From Catenulispora sp. GP43 (GTDB lineage Bacteria; Actinomycetota; Actinomycetes; Streptomycetales; Catenulisporaceae): DNA of 64,000 nt. The stretch spans positions 1-64,000 of the forward strand of contig NZ_JBGCCT010000001.1 of NCBI RefSeq assembly GCF_041260665.1, read 5' to 3'. Numbering within the stretch: the first letter of the stretch is position 1; each line of letters opens with the position of its first letter. The notes beneath the pieces were generated by a model. The model had not been told where the DNA came from and searched no databases. It saw only the letters and a list, made by a program, of their open reading frames with translations. This document shows, one piece after another, positions 34,845-43,868 of the stretch. The position numbers were made by a program, and so were the translations under genes.

Positions 34845-35944
34845 AGCGCGTTCACCCCGGCCACGATCCGCTCCAACTCCTCGGACGCCAGGGTCGGCAT
34901 CACCGGCAACGACAGCGCCTCAGCCGCGGCCTTCTCCGTCTCGACCAGATCACCGGACACCCGCGACAGGACATCAGGACGCTGGAAGGACGGCAGCCGG
35001 TGAATCGGGATCGGGTAGTACATCCCGGTGCCGATGCCGCGCTCCTTCAGACGCTCGGCCAGACCGTCGCGACCGCCCTCGACCTCGTCGGTGACGCGGA
35101 TCGTGTACTGGTGGTAGACGTGCTCGGCGCCCGCGGCGACCGGCGGCACGCCGACGCCCTGCAGATGAGTGTCGAAGTACTTGGCGTTCTCCTGGCGCTG
35201 CTTGGTCCAGCCGGCCAGCTTGGCCAGCTGCACCCGGCCGACCGCCGCGTGCACGCTGGACAGCCGGTTGTTCAGGCCGATGACCTCGTTCTTGTAACGC
35301 TCCTCCATGCCCTGGTTGCGCAGCAGGCGGACCTGCCGCGCGACCTCGGCGTCGGGGGTGACCACGATGCCGCCCTCGATGGAGTGGATGTTCTTGGTCG
35401 GGTACAGGCTGATGCACGCGGCGTCGCCGAAGGTGCTGATCGCCTTGCCGTCCAGGGACGCGCCGACCGCCTGGGCCGAGTCCTCGATGACCTTCAGACC
35501 GTGCTTGCGGGCGATCTCCATGATCGCGCCCATCGCCGCCGGGTGCCCGTACAGGTGCACCGGCATGATGGCCACGGTCTTGTCGGTGATCGCGGCCTCG
35601 ATCGCGGCCGGGTCGATGTTGAACGAGTCGCGCTCGATGTCCACGAACACCGGCACCGCGCCGACGATCGCCACCGAGTTCGCGGTCGCGGCGAAGGAGA
35701 ACGAGGGCATGATGACCTCGTCGCCCGGCTTGACGCCCAGCGCCAGCACCGACAGGTGCAGCGCCGAGGTGCCGGAGTTCACGGCCACACAGTGCAGGCC
35801 GTCAACCAGCTGCGAGAACTCGTTCTCGAAGGCCTCGACCTCCGGTCCCGAGGCGACCTGCCCGGTCCGCATGACGCGCACCACGGCCTCGATCTCATCC
35901 TCGCCGGTCACCGGACGGGCCGGGGGAATGAACGGGAGCGTCAT
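34841..35944 (-). CDS. DegT/DnrJ/EryC1/StrS aminotransferase (WbpE/WlbC-like)
   Basis: 367-aa PLP-dependent sugar aminotransferase. Substrate loop NSGTSALHLSV starts at 56, EDSAQAVGAS at 154-163 and the PLP lysine is Lys184 in LYPTKNIHSIEGG. In the WbpE branch it aminates the 3-keto group of the UDP-uronate using glutamate. Coupled by four-base overlaps on both sides: with the oxidoreductase downstream (34841-34844) and the acetyltransferase upstream (35941-35944). The operon order acetyltransferase-aminotransferase-oxidoreductase supports a 3-acetamido sugar. Confidence 0.91.
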   Translation of the reverse strand: MTLPFIPPARPVTGEDEIEAVVRVMRTGQVASGPEVEAFENEFSQLVDGLHCVAVNSGTSALHLSVLALGVKPGDEVIMPSFSFAATANSVAIVGAVPVFVDIERDSFNIDPAAIEAAITDKTVAIMPVHLYGHPAAMGAIMEIARKHGLKVIEDSAQAVGASLDGKAISTFGDAACISLYPTKNIHSIEGGIVVTPDAEVARQVRLLRNQGMEERYKNEVIGLNNRLSSVHAAVGRVQLAKLAGWTKQRQENAKYFDTHLQGVGVPPVAAGAEHVYHQYTIRVTDEVEGGRDGLAERLKERGIGTGMYYPIPIHRLPSFQRPDVLSRVSGDLVETEKAAAEALSLPVMPTLASEELERIVAGVNAL

Positions 35945-36561
35945 GCCTTCTCCTTCAACACGCCGTCGATCTCAACGTACTCGGATCCGTCCTTGGGACA
36001 GACGAACAATCCGTCGCCGCGGTCCTCCAGCGGCTCGCCGGCCTTGCCGACCCAGCGCAGGCGCTTCGCCGGGACGCCCGCGACGAGCGCGAAGTCCGGG
36101 ACGTCCTTGTTCACCACGGAGCCGGCCGCGACCAGGGCCCAGCGGCCGATGGTCACCGGGGCGATGCACACCGAGCGCGCGCCGACCGAGGCGCCCTCGC
36201 GCAGCGTGACGCCGACCGGGGTCCAGTCGTGGGCGGACTTGGGCGTGCCGTCGGCGTTGACCGCGCGCGGGTAGTGGTCGTTGGTGAGGACCACCGCCGG
36301 GCCGATGAACACGCCGGGCTCCAGCACCGCCGGCTCGTAGACCAGCGCGTGGTTCTGGATCTTGCAGTTGTCGCCGACCGGCACGTCCGGGCCGATGTAG
36401 GCGCCGCGCCCGATCACGACGTTGCGGCCGACCTTGGCGCCCTCGCGCACCTGGGCCAGGTGCCAGACGCTGGTGCCCTCGCCGATCTCCGCGCGGTCGT
36501 CCACGTCGGCGCTGGGCAGGATCCGCACGCCTTCCCGGCCACCCTGCTTCTGTTCAGTCAC
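35941..36561 (-). CDS. hexapeptide N-acetyltransferase (WbpD/WlbB-like)
   Basis: 206-aa left-handed beta-helix protein. Hexapeptide turns run from about 20 to 160 (AEIGEGTSVWHLAQVREGAK, VGRNVVIGRGAYIG), with KIQNHALVYEPAVLEPGVFIGPAVVLTND, the pattern of WbpD-type 3-amino-sugar acetyltransferases, and a C-terminal VCPKDGSEYVEIDG segment. It would acetylate the 3-amino group made by the coupled aminotransferase, giving UDP-2,3-diacetamido-2,3-dideoxy-glucuronate. First gene of the three-gene minus-strand operon. Confidence 0.88.
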   Translation of the reverse strand: MTEQKQGGREGVRILPSADVDDRAEIGEGTSVWHLAQVREGAKVGRNVVIGRGAYIGPDVPVGDNCKIQNHALVYEPAVLEPGVFIGPAVVLTNDHYPRAVNADGTPKSAHDWTPVGVTLREGASVGARSVCIAPVTIGRWALVAAGSVVNKDVPDFALVAGVPAKRLRWVGKAGEPLEDRGDGLFVCPKDGSEYVEIDGVLKEKA

Positions 36562-36643
36562 TCTCGGTTCTCCGGGGTCGATCGCGCGGTGCCGGGTCGC
36601 GGCCCGCTCGGCCGTGGGCTCGGCGGCCCATTGCGTTGTGGCT

Positions 36644-37741
36644 TCAGTGCTTGGCCAGCCCGCGGATCTGCTCCGCGAGCGTGTCGTACGGCGAGGCTCC
36701 GGTGAGGTGCTCCGAGGCCCACTTGCGGGCGTTGCGGCGCGCCTTCTCGAGCTCCTCGTAGTCCTCCGACCACCGCCGCAGCGTAACCGACGCGGCGGCG
36801 GGGTCCGCCACCACCTCGCCCGCCCCGGACTCGGTGACCAGCTCGGCCATCCGCGGCAGCGGCGTGGCCACCACGGCCAGACCGACGGCCAGGTACTCGT
36901 ACAGCTTGCTCGGCACCGCCTCGCGGAAGGCCGGGGTGTCGTCCAGGAGCACGAGCCCGGCCCACGCCCCGTCGGCCAGCGCCCAGGCCTTCTGAGGGTC
37001 CAGACGCCCGTGGAACCGGATCCGGTTGCGCACCTGCTCGCTGGAGGTCGCGTGCCAGGTGTCCAGCCAGGCCTGGTCGCCCGGCTGGACCGGGCCGACC
37101 ACGTCGAGCTCCCAGGTGTAGGTGCCCTCCACCGCGGCCAGCATCGCCTGCAGGCCGCGCGAGCGCCGCACGTCGCCGATGTAGATGGCGCGCGGCACCG
37201 CGGTGTCCGGGTCGCCGGGGGCCGGCAGGAAGGAGAAGTCCGGGAGGTTCTTCACCACCAGGCGCTCGCGGCCCTTCATCGGCGGCACGTGGTCGTCGGC
37301 CACGACGGTGATGTTCGCGCGCTTGGTCCAGAACGTGCAGAACCGGACCGCGAAGGTGGCCAGGCTCTTCTTCCACGAGGCCCGGGCCCAGGCGCGGTCC
37401 TTGAGCAGCTTCAGGTAGTCCTCGTGGACGTCGGCCACGACCTTGCGGCCCTTGAACCAGCGCGCCAGCGTCGCGCCCGGCACCATGTCCGGGTCGACGG
37501 TCAGCAGGACCTTGCCGCGCGCCTTGAAGGGCAGCGTCAGGTCCGCCTTGAGGCGCTTCTTGGCCGAACGGGCGCCCAGCGTGCGCACCGCGCAGTCGGC
37601 CGGGCCGGCCTCGGGCGCCCCGAGGCCGACCACCTCGACGGCCAGGCCGGCCCGGCGCAGCGCGGCGGCCAGGCGGTGCAGCCTGGCGTCGGCGACGTCG
37701 TGCCCGCCGGTGATGATCGAGACGTCGATGGTGGGGGCCAT
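36644..37741 (-). CDS. GT4-like glycosyltransferase
   Basis: 365 aa from ATG at 37739-37741; an upstream open frame overlaps the ABC ATPase and is not real. GT-B fold, with KVVADVHEDYLKLLKDRAWARASWKK in the acceptor domain and AIYIGDVRRSRGLQAML, WALADGAWAGLVLLDD and SKLYEYLAVGLAVVATPLPRM in the donor domain. Starts seven bases after the Wzt-like gene on the same strand, so it belongs to the exporter operon and probably builds the exported polymer. Confidence 0.87.
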   Translation of the reverse strand: MAPTIDVSIITGGHDVADARLHRLAAALRRAGLAVEVVGLGAPEAGPADCAVRTLGARSAKKRLKADLTLPFKARGKVLLTVDPDMVPGATLARWFKGRKVVADVHEDYLKLLKDRAWARASWKKSLATFAVRFCTFWTKRANITVVADDHVPPMKGRERLVVKNLPDFSFLPAPGDPDTAVPRAIYIGDVRRSRGLQAMLAAVEGTYTWELDVVGPVQPGDQAWLDTWHATSSEQVRNRIRFHGRLDPQKAWALADGAWAGLVLLDDTPAFREAVPSKLYEYLAVGLAVVATPLPRMAELVTESGAGEVVADPAAASVTLRRWSEDYEELEKARRNARKWASEHLTGASPYDTLAEQIRGLAKH

Positions 37742-37748
37742 GCCTTGC

Positions 37749-38717
37749 TCAGACGTCCTCTCCGATGGCCTTGTGCAGCGCTTCCTTGGTCTTCTCGGCC
37801 TTGGCCGCGAGCGCCTGGTCCTCCTGGGCCTCCTTGGCCTCGGCGGCGGCCTTCTTGCGGTCGGCGTCCTCGCGGTCCTTGCGCTGCTTCTCGATGTAGG
37901 CGTCGATGACCTCGTCCGGGTCGCCGGCCCCCACCAGGTTGCCGTGGTCCATCCAGATGCAGTGGTTGGACATGTGCCGGACCGTCTCCAGGCCGTGCGA
38001 GACCAGCACGATGGTGCGGGCGTTCTCGCACAGCTCCAGCATCTTCTCGGTGGCCTTCTCCTTGAACCGCGCGTCACCGGCGGACAGGGCCTCGTCCACG
38101 AGCAGGATGTCCGGGTCCATGTGCACGCCGACCGCGAAGGCCACGCGCGCGTACATGCCCGAGGAGTACGTCTTCATCGCCCGGTCGATCGCGCCCTCCG
38201 AGAGCGTGTCGAGGTCGGCGAAGTCGATGATCGCGTTCTCCTTCTCGCGGATCTGGTCCTTCGACCAGCCCTGCGCGAGCCCGCCCAGGACGATGTTCTC
38301 CCGGCCGGTGAGGTTCTGGTTGAAGCCGACGCCCAGGGCCAGCAGCGTGGACACCCGGCCGCGCACCTCCACGCGACCCTGCGTGGGGGGCAGGATCCCG
38401 GAGAGCGCACGCAGCAGCGTGGACTTGCCGGCGCCGTTGTGGCCGATGACGCCCAGCACGGTGCCGTGCGGCACCTCGAAGGAGACGCCGTTGACCGCCT
38501 TGATGACCTTCTGCTCGACCTTCTGGCGCTTGGCCTTGCGGATCAGCGCGGCCTTCAGGGTCGGGTTGGCCTCGGCCTTGGTGCGGTAGTACAGGTGGAG
38601 GTCCTCGACCTTGATGGCCAGGCGCTTCTCCTGCTGCTTCTCGATGACCTTGGTCTGCTCCGCCACGGGGGCGGTCTCCACGGTCTCGACGGTTTCAGAG
38701 GCGGACAGCGAACTCAC
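37749..38717 (-). CDS. polysaccharide ABC exporter, ATP-binding subunit (Wzt/TagH-like)
   Basis: About 322 aa from GTG at 38715-38717. A 35-residue acidic N-terminus precedes the ATPase: Walker A GHNGAGKST at 92-100, signature SSGM at 185-188 (YSSGMYARV) and Walker B ILLVDE at 204-209. It has the Wzt/TagH-type GFNQNLTGRENI loop but no C-terminal carbohydrate-binding domain; instead it ends in a charged KKAAAEAKEAQ coil. Overlaps the permease gene end by 23 bases. The start is uncertain because the ribosome-binding site is close to the GTG. Confidence 0.9.
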   Translation of the reverse strand: MSSLSASETVETVETAPVAEQTKVIEKQQEKRLAIKVEDLHLYYRTKAEANPTLKAALIRKAKRQKVEQKVIKAVNGVSFEVPHGTVLGVIGHNGAGKSTLLRALSGILPPTQGRVEVRGRVSTLLALGVGFNQNLTGRENIVLGGLAQGWSKDQIREKENAIIDFADLDTLSEGAIDRAMKTYSSGMYARVAFAVGVHMDPDILLVDEALSAGDARFKEKATEKMLELCENARTIVLVSHGLETVRHMSNHCIWMDHGNLVGAGDPDEVIDAYIEKQRKDREDADRKKAAAEAKEAQEDQALAAKAEKTKEALHKAIGEDV

Positions 38718-39669
38718 GCTCCCTCGACATGAAGTACCAGGCGCCGACGACCAGCGCGACGGTGGCGCACACGGCGCCGACAAGGAGCTCCGACAACTGC
38801 GGGGCGTAAGAGGCTCCGTGGGCGAACGGTCGCGGGCCGTTGCCGACCAGCACCGTGTTCCAGGAGTTGATGATCGGCGAGAAGGGATCCCACTTGTACA
38901 CGGCCTCGATCGCGTGCGGCAGCTTCCCGGCCGCGACCTCGGACTTCACGTAGCTCAAGGAGAACAGCACCGGGGTGATGTACATCCAGATGCGCAGCAC
39001 GTAGGGCAGCAGCGTCGACATGTCGCGGAAGTACAGCGTCACCGCCGCGAACAGCAGCCCCAGCCCGAAGCTGAAGACCGTCTGGATGATGAAGATCGGG
39101 ATGATCCACAGGATGTTCACCGTGACGCTGTGATGCACGCCGATGTAGAAGCAGGCGTAAACCAACAGCGTCGGGAAGTACGTCAGCATCGCCGTGAACG
39201 TCGTCGACAGCGGCAGCAGTATCTTCGGGAACGACATGTTGATGATCATCTTGCCGCCGCCGGTGATCGAGCTGGCGGCGAACTGGATCACGTTGCGTGT
39301 GTAGAAGAACGCGAACAGACCGGTCAAAAGTCCGACGAAATGGTTCATCGCGCTGGTGCCGGCGCCGCTCTGCCCGCCCAGCACGCTGGTCAGCAGGAAG
39401 TACACCAGCGCCAGCAGCATCGGGTTCAGCACCAGCCAGAACTGGCCGAAGAAGCTGTCGAAGTGCTGGCCCTTCAGGGTCGAGGACGCCATGTGGGTGG
39501 CGAACTGACGCCGGGCCCACACGTCCCGGAAATACGGGCCCAGCTTGGGCAGCGCGTATCGGTAGGGCTCGAAGACGTGAACCTGCTCGGCCGGGCGCGG
39601 GGGTTCGGGGGCCTTCGTACGGGTGTCCTCCAAGGATCCCGTCTCACTGGTGGCGGTCGCCACGCTCAC
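38695..39669 (-). CDS. polysaccharide ABC exporter, permease subunit (Wzm/TagG-like)
   Basis: 324 aa from GTG with GGAG upstream. An N-terminal cytoplasmic stretch with the FRDVWARRQFATHMASSTLK amphipathic segment is followed by six hydrophobic helices (NPMLLALVYFLLTSVLGGQS and so on) and the DPFSPIINSWNTVLVG segment typical of ABC-2 polysaccharide permeases. With the Wzt-like ATPase downstream it would flip or export a lipid-linked polysaccharide. First gene of the exporter operon, 107 bases after the preceding GT4 gene. Confidence 0.91.
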   Translation of the reverse strand: MSVATATSETGSLEDTRTKAPEPPRPAEQVHVFEPYRYALPKLGPYFRDVWARRQFATHMASSTLKGQHFDSFFGQFWLVLNPMLLALVYFLLTSVLGGQSGAGTSAMNHFVGLLTGLFAFFYTRNVIQFAASSITGGGKMIINMSFPKILLPLSTTFTAMLTYFPTLLVYACFYIGVHHSVTVNILWIIPIFIIQTVFSFGLGLLFAAVTLYFRDMSTLLPYVLRIWMYITPVLFSLSYVKSEVAAGKLPHAIEAVYKWDPFSPIINSWNTVLVGNGPRPFAHGASYAPQLSELLVGAVCATVALVVGAWYFMSREREFAVRL

Positions 39670-39776
39670 ACTCCACTTACTAGGTTGCGCCTGAATGGGG
39701 GTCAGGGTCGTGCTGTAGATCGGTCACACTATCGGGCAACGCTATGCAGTCCGCCGATGTCCCCGTGGTTTACACC

Positions 39777-41294
39777 CTAAGCGTTCGGCCCATCTGTCTC
39801 GCCGAACGCCCGGACCCCCGTCCGCGGTTCCGGTGCCCGCCCCAGCAGCCGCGTGTACACCCCGCCCAGTACCTCGGCCTGGCCCTCCCAGGAGTTGGCC
39901 GCCAGCAAGTCGTCAGTGTAACGGGACGCGTAGGCGGGCCGGTCGGCGAGCACCTTGGCGACCGCCTGAGCGTACTCGTGGGCGTCCTCGGCGGTGAAGA
40001 CCTCGCCGTTGCCCAACTCGCGGGTGAAGTCCGCCATCGCCTGCACGTCGGAGACCACGATCGGCAGCTTGGCGTGCATGTACTCGTAGTACTTCGTGAT
40101 CAGTGCCACCTCGTGGTTCGGGGTGTGCAGGATCGGGATCACGCCGATGTCCGCGGAGGCCAGGTACTGCGGGACCAGGTGCGGCGCCACGTAGCCGACC
40201 ATGTGCAGCCGGTCGCCCACCCCGAGTTCCTCGGCCTGCTTCTGCAGCGCGCGGGTGAACTCGGTGTCGGCGCCGCGGACCACCGCCACGTGCACGTCCG
40301 GCAGCTCCGGCAGGCCCGCGACCATGGTCGCGATGCCGCGCATCGGCGAGACCGCGCCGGAGTAGACCAGCAGCGGGACGTCGTCGGCCAGGCCGCAGGC
40401 CTTGCGCAGGCTCGGTGCTTCCAGGTTCGGGGCTTCCAGGTTCGGGGCCTCGGCGGAGTCTGATTCGCCTGCTTTGTCCGCTTCGTCGCGCTCTTCGCCG
40501 GGCACGTGCAGCATCGGGGCGTTGGCCACGACGCCGGGCGTCTCGGTGAGGTGGTAGCGCTCCTGCAGCCACTGCGCGAGCAACGGGGAGACGGTGATGA
40601 CGGCGTCGGCCTTGCGGACGTACTCGCCCTCCAGCCCGACGTAGGCCAGCCGCCGCTGCTCCGGCATGGAGACGCCGGCCACGAACTCGTGGGCGTCGTA
40701 GAGCACCTTCGGCCGCTTGCCCTTGCGGCCCAGCTTGTCGGCCACCCGCACGGCGATGCCGGGGGTGTGCATGTCGTGGGCGTGGATGAGGTCCGGCTCG
40801 AACTCCTCGATCAGCGCCGACCAGCTCGACTCCAGCCACAGCAGGTGCCGGGCCGTGCGCCGCCAGTCACCGTCCCGGAAGTAGACCTTCCAGAGCATCT
40901 CCTTGGCGCGGTGCTTCATGCTGCCGTCGCCGGTGCCGGGCTCCTTGATCCGCTGCACGATGCGGCGCCGCGTCTTGTAGTCGAGCGACGACGCGAACGA
41001 CAGCGCCCGGAAGGGCATCAACCGCAGGCTCGGCGCCCCGCCGTCCTTCAGCGGCCACTGCGCGATCTGCCACTTGTTGTGCAGCCCGGTGCGCACGACC
41101 TGCGCCGCGCCGATGTAGGCCGGGTCCGATGGACGCCCCTTGCGGTTCGGCTCGTAGCCGAGCAGGAGGACGTCGTAGCCGGCCTCCGCGGCGCTGTAGG
41201 CGGCTTTCTGCACCCGCGAGTCCAGGCGGACGTCGTTGGCGACGAGCATCGCCACGCGTGGGCGCCGGGCACTGAGGCGGCGGTCGTTTGTCAC
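39777..41294 (-). CDS. GT4 family glycosyltransferase
   Basis: 505 aa. GT-B fold starting RPRVAMLVANDVRLDSRVQKAAYSA; LIHAHDMHTPGIAVRVADKLG and VLYDAHEFVAGVS in the acceptor domain; VPLLVYSGAVSPMRGIATMV and the E-x7-E-type region HEVALITKYYEYMHAKLPIVVSD in the donor domain. A short repeat, EAPNLEAPNLEAPSL, sits in the interdomain linker (about residue 280). Same family as the protein encoded at 47057-48631. Transcribed toward the Wzm/Wzt operon. Confidence 0.9.
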   Translation of the reverse strand: MTNDRRLSARRPRVAMLVANDVRLDSRVQKAAYSAAEAGYDVLLLGYEPNRKGRPSDPAYIGAAQVVRTGLHNKWQIAQWPLKDGGAPSLRLMPFRALSFASSLDYKTRRRIVQRIKEPGTGDGSMKHRAKEMLWKVYFRDGDWRRTARHLLWLESSWSALIEEFEPDLIHAHDMHTPGIAVRVADKLGRKGKRPKVLYDAHEFVAGVSMPEQRRLAYVGLEGEYVRKADAVITVSPLLAQWLQERYHLTETPGVVANAPMLHVPGEERDEADKAGESDSAEAPNLEAPNLEAPSLRKACGLADDVPLLVYSGAVSPMRGIATMVAGLPELPDVHVAVVRGADTEFTRALQKQAEELGVGDRLHMVGYVAPHLVPQYLASADIGVIPILHTPNHEVALITKYYEYMHAKLPIVVSDVQAMADFTRELGNGEVFTAEDAHEYAQAVAKVLADRPAYASRYTDDLLAANSWEGQAEVLGGVYTRLLGRAPEPRTGVRAFGETDGPNA

Positions 41295-41361
41295 ATGGGA
41301 ATGCTAGTGGGGTCCCGCCCCGGGAAGGGAAAGCCGCCGCTGCGCCGGACGGGTGACCCGG

Positions 41362-42909
41362 CTAACGCGCTGGCCGCGCGGCGGTCCCCGCCGTCTTCCG
41401 CGGCACGTAGACCTCGATCCACGAGCCGTCTGTGAATCGTGCTGCAAGTCGGTAACGGCTCATGATCTGCCGGTACGCCGCGGCCTCCCGGGGGTGGTCC
41501 GCCGGATCCGACAGGAAGCGGCCGGCGGCGTGCTCGGTCAGGATGAGGGCGCGGGCGTCCACGGTCGGCTTGTCCGCCGCGAAGGTGAGCGGGACCAGGC
41601 GATAGCGGGAAGGATCCAGCCACGGACCGTAACTCTCCACGGCCACCGGCTCGTGCCCGGGGACGTTCCGGACGACCCAGGCGGCGGCCTCGACCCGCGA
41701 GTGCTCGTCGAGCCGCGGATAGAGGCGCACCGCGACGGCCAGGGGGACGACCGCGGCTAGGACCGCGACGGCCGCGGCCGCCCGCGAGTATGTCCGCGGG
41801 ACCACCGCCGGGAACACCGCCGGGACCGCCACGCCGGCGAGGACCGCGAGCGCCGGGGTCAGCTGGACGAGATTGCGGTCGAAGCGCACGGTCATCACGG
41901 CCAGGAGAAAGAACTGCGGAATCGCATAAGCGAAGCCGGTGATCAAGGTTCTGCGAATGAGGCCGGCCGTGCGGAACATCGCGACGGCCGCCACCGCGGC
42001 GGCGGCCAATAGCAAAGGTTGATCACGGAAGAGCGCGCTCAGGTAGTAGCCGGGCGCACCGCCCTGCGCGCCGACATGGCCGTCTTGATAATGGACGGCT
42101 TCGGCTCGCAATCCGTCGAGAACCGCGACGGGATGGGTGAGGATCCCCGGCGTGGTCAGCGCGAACACGGCCGCCGCGATGGCGGTGACTCCGGTGATTC
42201 TGATCATTCGCCTGCCGCGCTCGGCACGTAGTCCGGGCGCCAATAAATAGGCGACGACTACCGGAAGCACCGCGGCGACGAGGTACTTGGCGCCCAATGC
42301 GATCCCCACACCGAGTCCACAGAGGAGGTCCGCATAGCGCGCGCCACGAAGAACCCGGGTAGCGCCATACAAGGTAAGCGCTACAGCGAATCCCGCATAT
42401 ACGTCCGGAGTCGCGTAGGCGCTGTTGGCCGCCGCCAACGGGGACACCGCCACCGTGGCCGCGGCGACCGCAGCCGCGATGCGGGCCCAGCGTTCCGGCA
42501 GCTCTGACGCCTTAAGCACTTCCCGCACTGTGGCCCACACCAGAAGGCATGTAGCGACCGACACCAGGACCCCCACAAGCCGGATCGCCACGATGAAGGC
42601 ACGGGAGTCCGTGTGCGCCACACCGAGGTTCTCGATCCGCATCGCTCCGTGCGTGGGTACGCGGATCCCCACTGCACGGAAGGTATCCGTCACCCCGACG
42701 ATGACCCCATAGAGAAGGCCCGGGTAGCGATAGCTGTGCGCGTCCAATGTCCCGTCGGACGCCATGCGCAGCCCGACGGATACGTTCAGCGGCTCGTCGG
42801 AATTGCCGAGACCGGGTAGCGCCGCCACCACCAGCGGGACACGCAGCGCCAAGGCGAGGACGGCCACCGCCGCCGCCAACGGGTCGATCCTCCGCAACGC
42901 CATTCGCAT
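41362..42909 (-). CDS. GT39/ArnT-like polytopic glycosyltransferase
   Basis: 515 aa with about ten to twelve hydrophobic helices. NSDEP (36-40) in the first extracellular loop carries the acidic pair typical of GT-C enzymes that use polyprenyl-phosphate sugars, and AANSAYATPDVYAGFAVAL matches the PMT/ArnT pattern. The C-terminal region is soluble (HSRVEAAAWVVRNVPGHEPVAVES). It probably glycosylates a protein or glycan outside the cell. Two ATG codons lie at the start (MRM); the first is given. Confidence 0.82.
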   Translation of the reverse strand: MRMALRRIDPLAAAVAVLALALRVPLVVAALPGLGNSDEPLNVSVGLRMASDGTLDAHSYRYPGLLYGVIVGVTDTFRAVGIRVPTHGAMRIENLGVAHTDSRAFIVAIRLVGVLVSVATCLLVWATVREVLKASELPERWARIAAAVAAATVAVSPLAAANSAYATPDVYAGFAVALTLYGATRVLRGARYADLLCGLGVGIALGAKYLVAAVLPVVVAYLLAPGLRAERGRRMIRITGVTAIAAAVFALTTPGILTHPVAVLDGLRAEAVHYQDGHVGAQGGAPGYYLSALFRDQPLLLAAAAVAAVAMFRTAGLIRRTLITGFAYAIPQFFLLAVMTVRFDRNLVQLTPALAVLAGVAVPAVFPAVVPRTYSRAAAAVAVLAAVVPLAVAVRLYPRLDEHSRVEAAAWVVRNVPGHEPVAVESYGPWLDPSRYRLVPLTFAADKPTVDARALILTEHAAGRFLSDPADHPREAAAYRQIMSRYRLAARFTDGSWIEVYVPRKTAGTAARPAR

Positions 42910-42979
42910 GCTGGATCAACGATTGACCGGCATGGTCGGAAACGCGCTAATGGGATGTATAGGTCCAAAAAAGTATAAG

Positions 42980-43017
42980 AGGTGTGCCCCGCCGAAAGTT
43001 TCCGGTGGGGCACACCT
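42980..43017 (-). terminator. terminator after the small peptide operon
   Basis: Inverted repeat AGGTGTGCCCCGCCG/CCGGTGGGGCACACCT with a short loop and one mismatch, followed on the minus strand by CTTATACTTTTTTGG, a clear T-run. It ends the 54-aa peptide/122-aa gene unit 30 bases after the latter's stop. Confidence 0.88.
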
Positions 43018-43047
43018 CCGCAACCGACTGCGGGCCGGGCCGCACAG

Positions 43048-43416
43048 TCAGTTGTGCAACGGGCTCGCACTGTCCTCGAGAGCGTCGAGACCGCCCAGCA
43101 ACTCGTATCCGTATGGGCCCTCGACCCAGTCCACACTCCAGTCCTCCAGCATCGGCGAGGTGGTCAGGGCGCGCCGCACCAATGCGGTCGCGGTGTCCCG
43201 CACCGAGTACGGGGCGTCCGGGTCGGAGGAGAGGTACAGGCCGGCCACCAGGCGGGCCGGGAAGACGCCGGCTTCGTCGACGACGACGTGGGCGTGCTCC
43301 AGGGCGCGTGGGGAGTCGCCGGAGACAGCCTGCAGGGCGTAGCGGAGGGTCGCCGCGGCCAGGCCGCGGTCCCCCGCGAAGCCGGCGCGCTGCACTGCCA
43401 CCATGATCAGGTCCAT
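43048..43416 (-). CDS. 122-aa hypothetical protein, partner of the small secreted peptide
   Basis: 122 aa, ATG with AAGGAAGAG upstream. The sequence (RGLAAATLRYALQAVSGD, ARLVAGLYLSSDPDAPYSVRDTATALVRRALTTSPML, then a conserved-looking WVEGPYGYELLGGLDALED) is helical and acidic, with no signal peptide and no motif I recognise. It starts 18 bases after the stop of the 54-aa secreted peptide and is followed by its own terminator, so the two form a unit divergent from the TrmB/LuxR-type regulator. Function unknown; processing, immunity or export of the peptide are possibilities only. Confidence 0.65.
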   Translation of the reverse strand: MDLIMVAVQRAGFAGDRGLAAATLRYALQAVSGDSPRALEHAHVVVDEAGVFPARLVAGLYLSSDPDAPYSVRDTATALVRRALTTSPMLEDWSVDWVEGPYGYELLGGLDALEDSASPLHN

Positions 43417-43434
43417 TGCTCTTCCTTCTTCCGC

Positions 43435-43599
43435 TCAGATCCCCGGGACCCAGCAGCCGGCACAGTCGGGCGTGACGGCGGCCGCGGTGACGGTGGCGTG
43501 CGACGCGGGCGTTTGCTGCGCCACCGCCGGGACAACAGGTACCGCGACCAGCGCGGCGACGACCACGGAGCCCATGAGGACATGCTTGAAGCGAGACAC
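43435..43599 (-). CDS. 54-aa small secreted peptide with C-terminal CAGCW motif
   Basis: A 54-aa frame from GTG: basic start (VSRFKH), hydrophobic core VLMGSVVVAALVAVPVVPAVA ending in AVAQQ, a classic Sec signal and AxA cleavage site, then a short mature part of about 27 residues ending VTPDCAGCWVPGI. The two cysteines separated by AG, next to Trp, could form a tight disulfide. Too short for most gene finders. It leads a two-gene unit with the 122-aa gene and diverges from a TrmB/LuxR regulator about 270 bases away, suggesting a secreted signal or bacteriocin-like peptide. Inference; the ribosome-binding site is weak. Confidence 0.55.
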   Translation of the reverse strand: MSRFKHVLMGSVVVAALVAVPVVPAVAQQTPASHATVTAAAVTPDCAGCWVPGI

Positions 43600-43868
43600 G
43601 GCGAATCCATTCTTCGGGGTGGGTTTTGTGGGGCCCGATAAACAGAAGCGGGGGGCGGGCCGGTGCGCCGGGATCCGGCGCCGGTTCGAGTCTCGCCCGT
43701 GGCAGGCCCAGCGGGGAACGGTGCAGGCCCGTCCGCCTTAGGACAGGCCGGTCCCGGCCACAACCCTGTATCCGGAATCGTGCGGTATCCCCCTTGATCG
43801 CCAAGGGTCCGGCTGCGAGCATGGGTCCGGCAAAATGGAGGCCGGATATACCAAAAAGGGGGTGTGCC

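Noticed and set aside
37742-38077. Upstream extension of the GT4 frame at 36644-37741
   Set aside because: Antisense-type composition and full overlap with the Wzt-like ATPase in another frame.
24168-43000. Secondary-metabolite gene cluster
   Set aside because: There is no PKS, NRPS, terpene or RiPP enzyme; the content is glycosyltransferases, sugar enzymes and an exporter.
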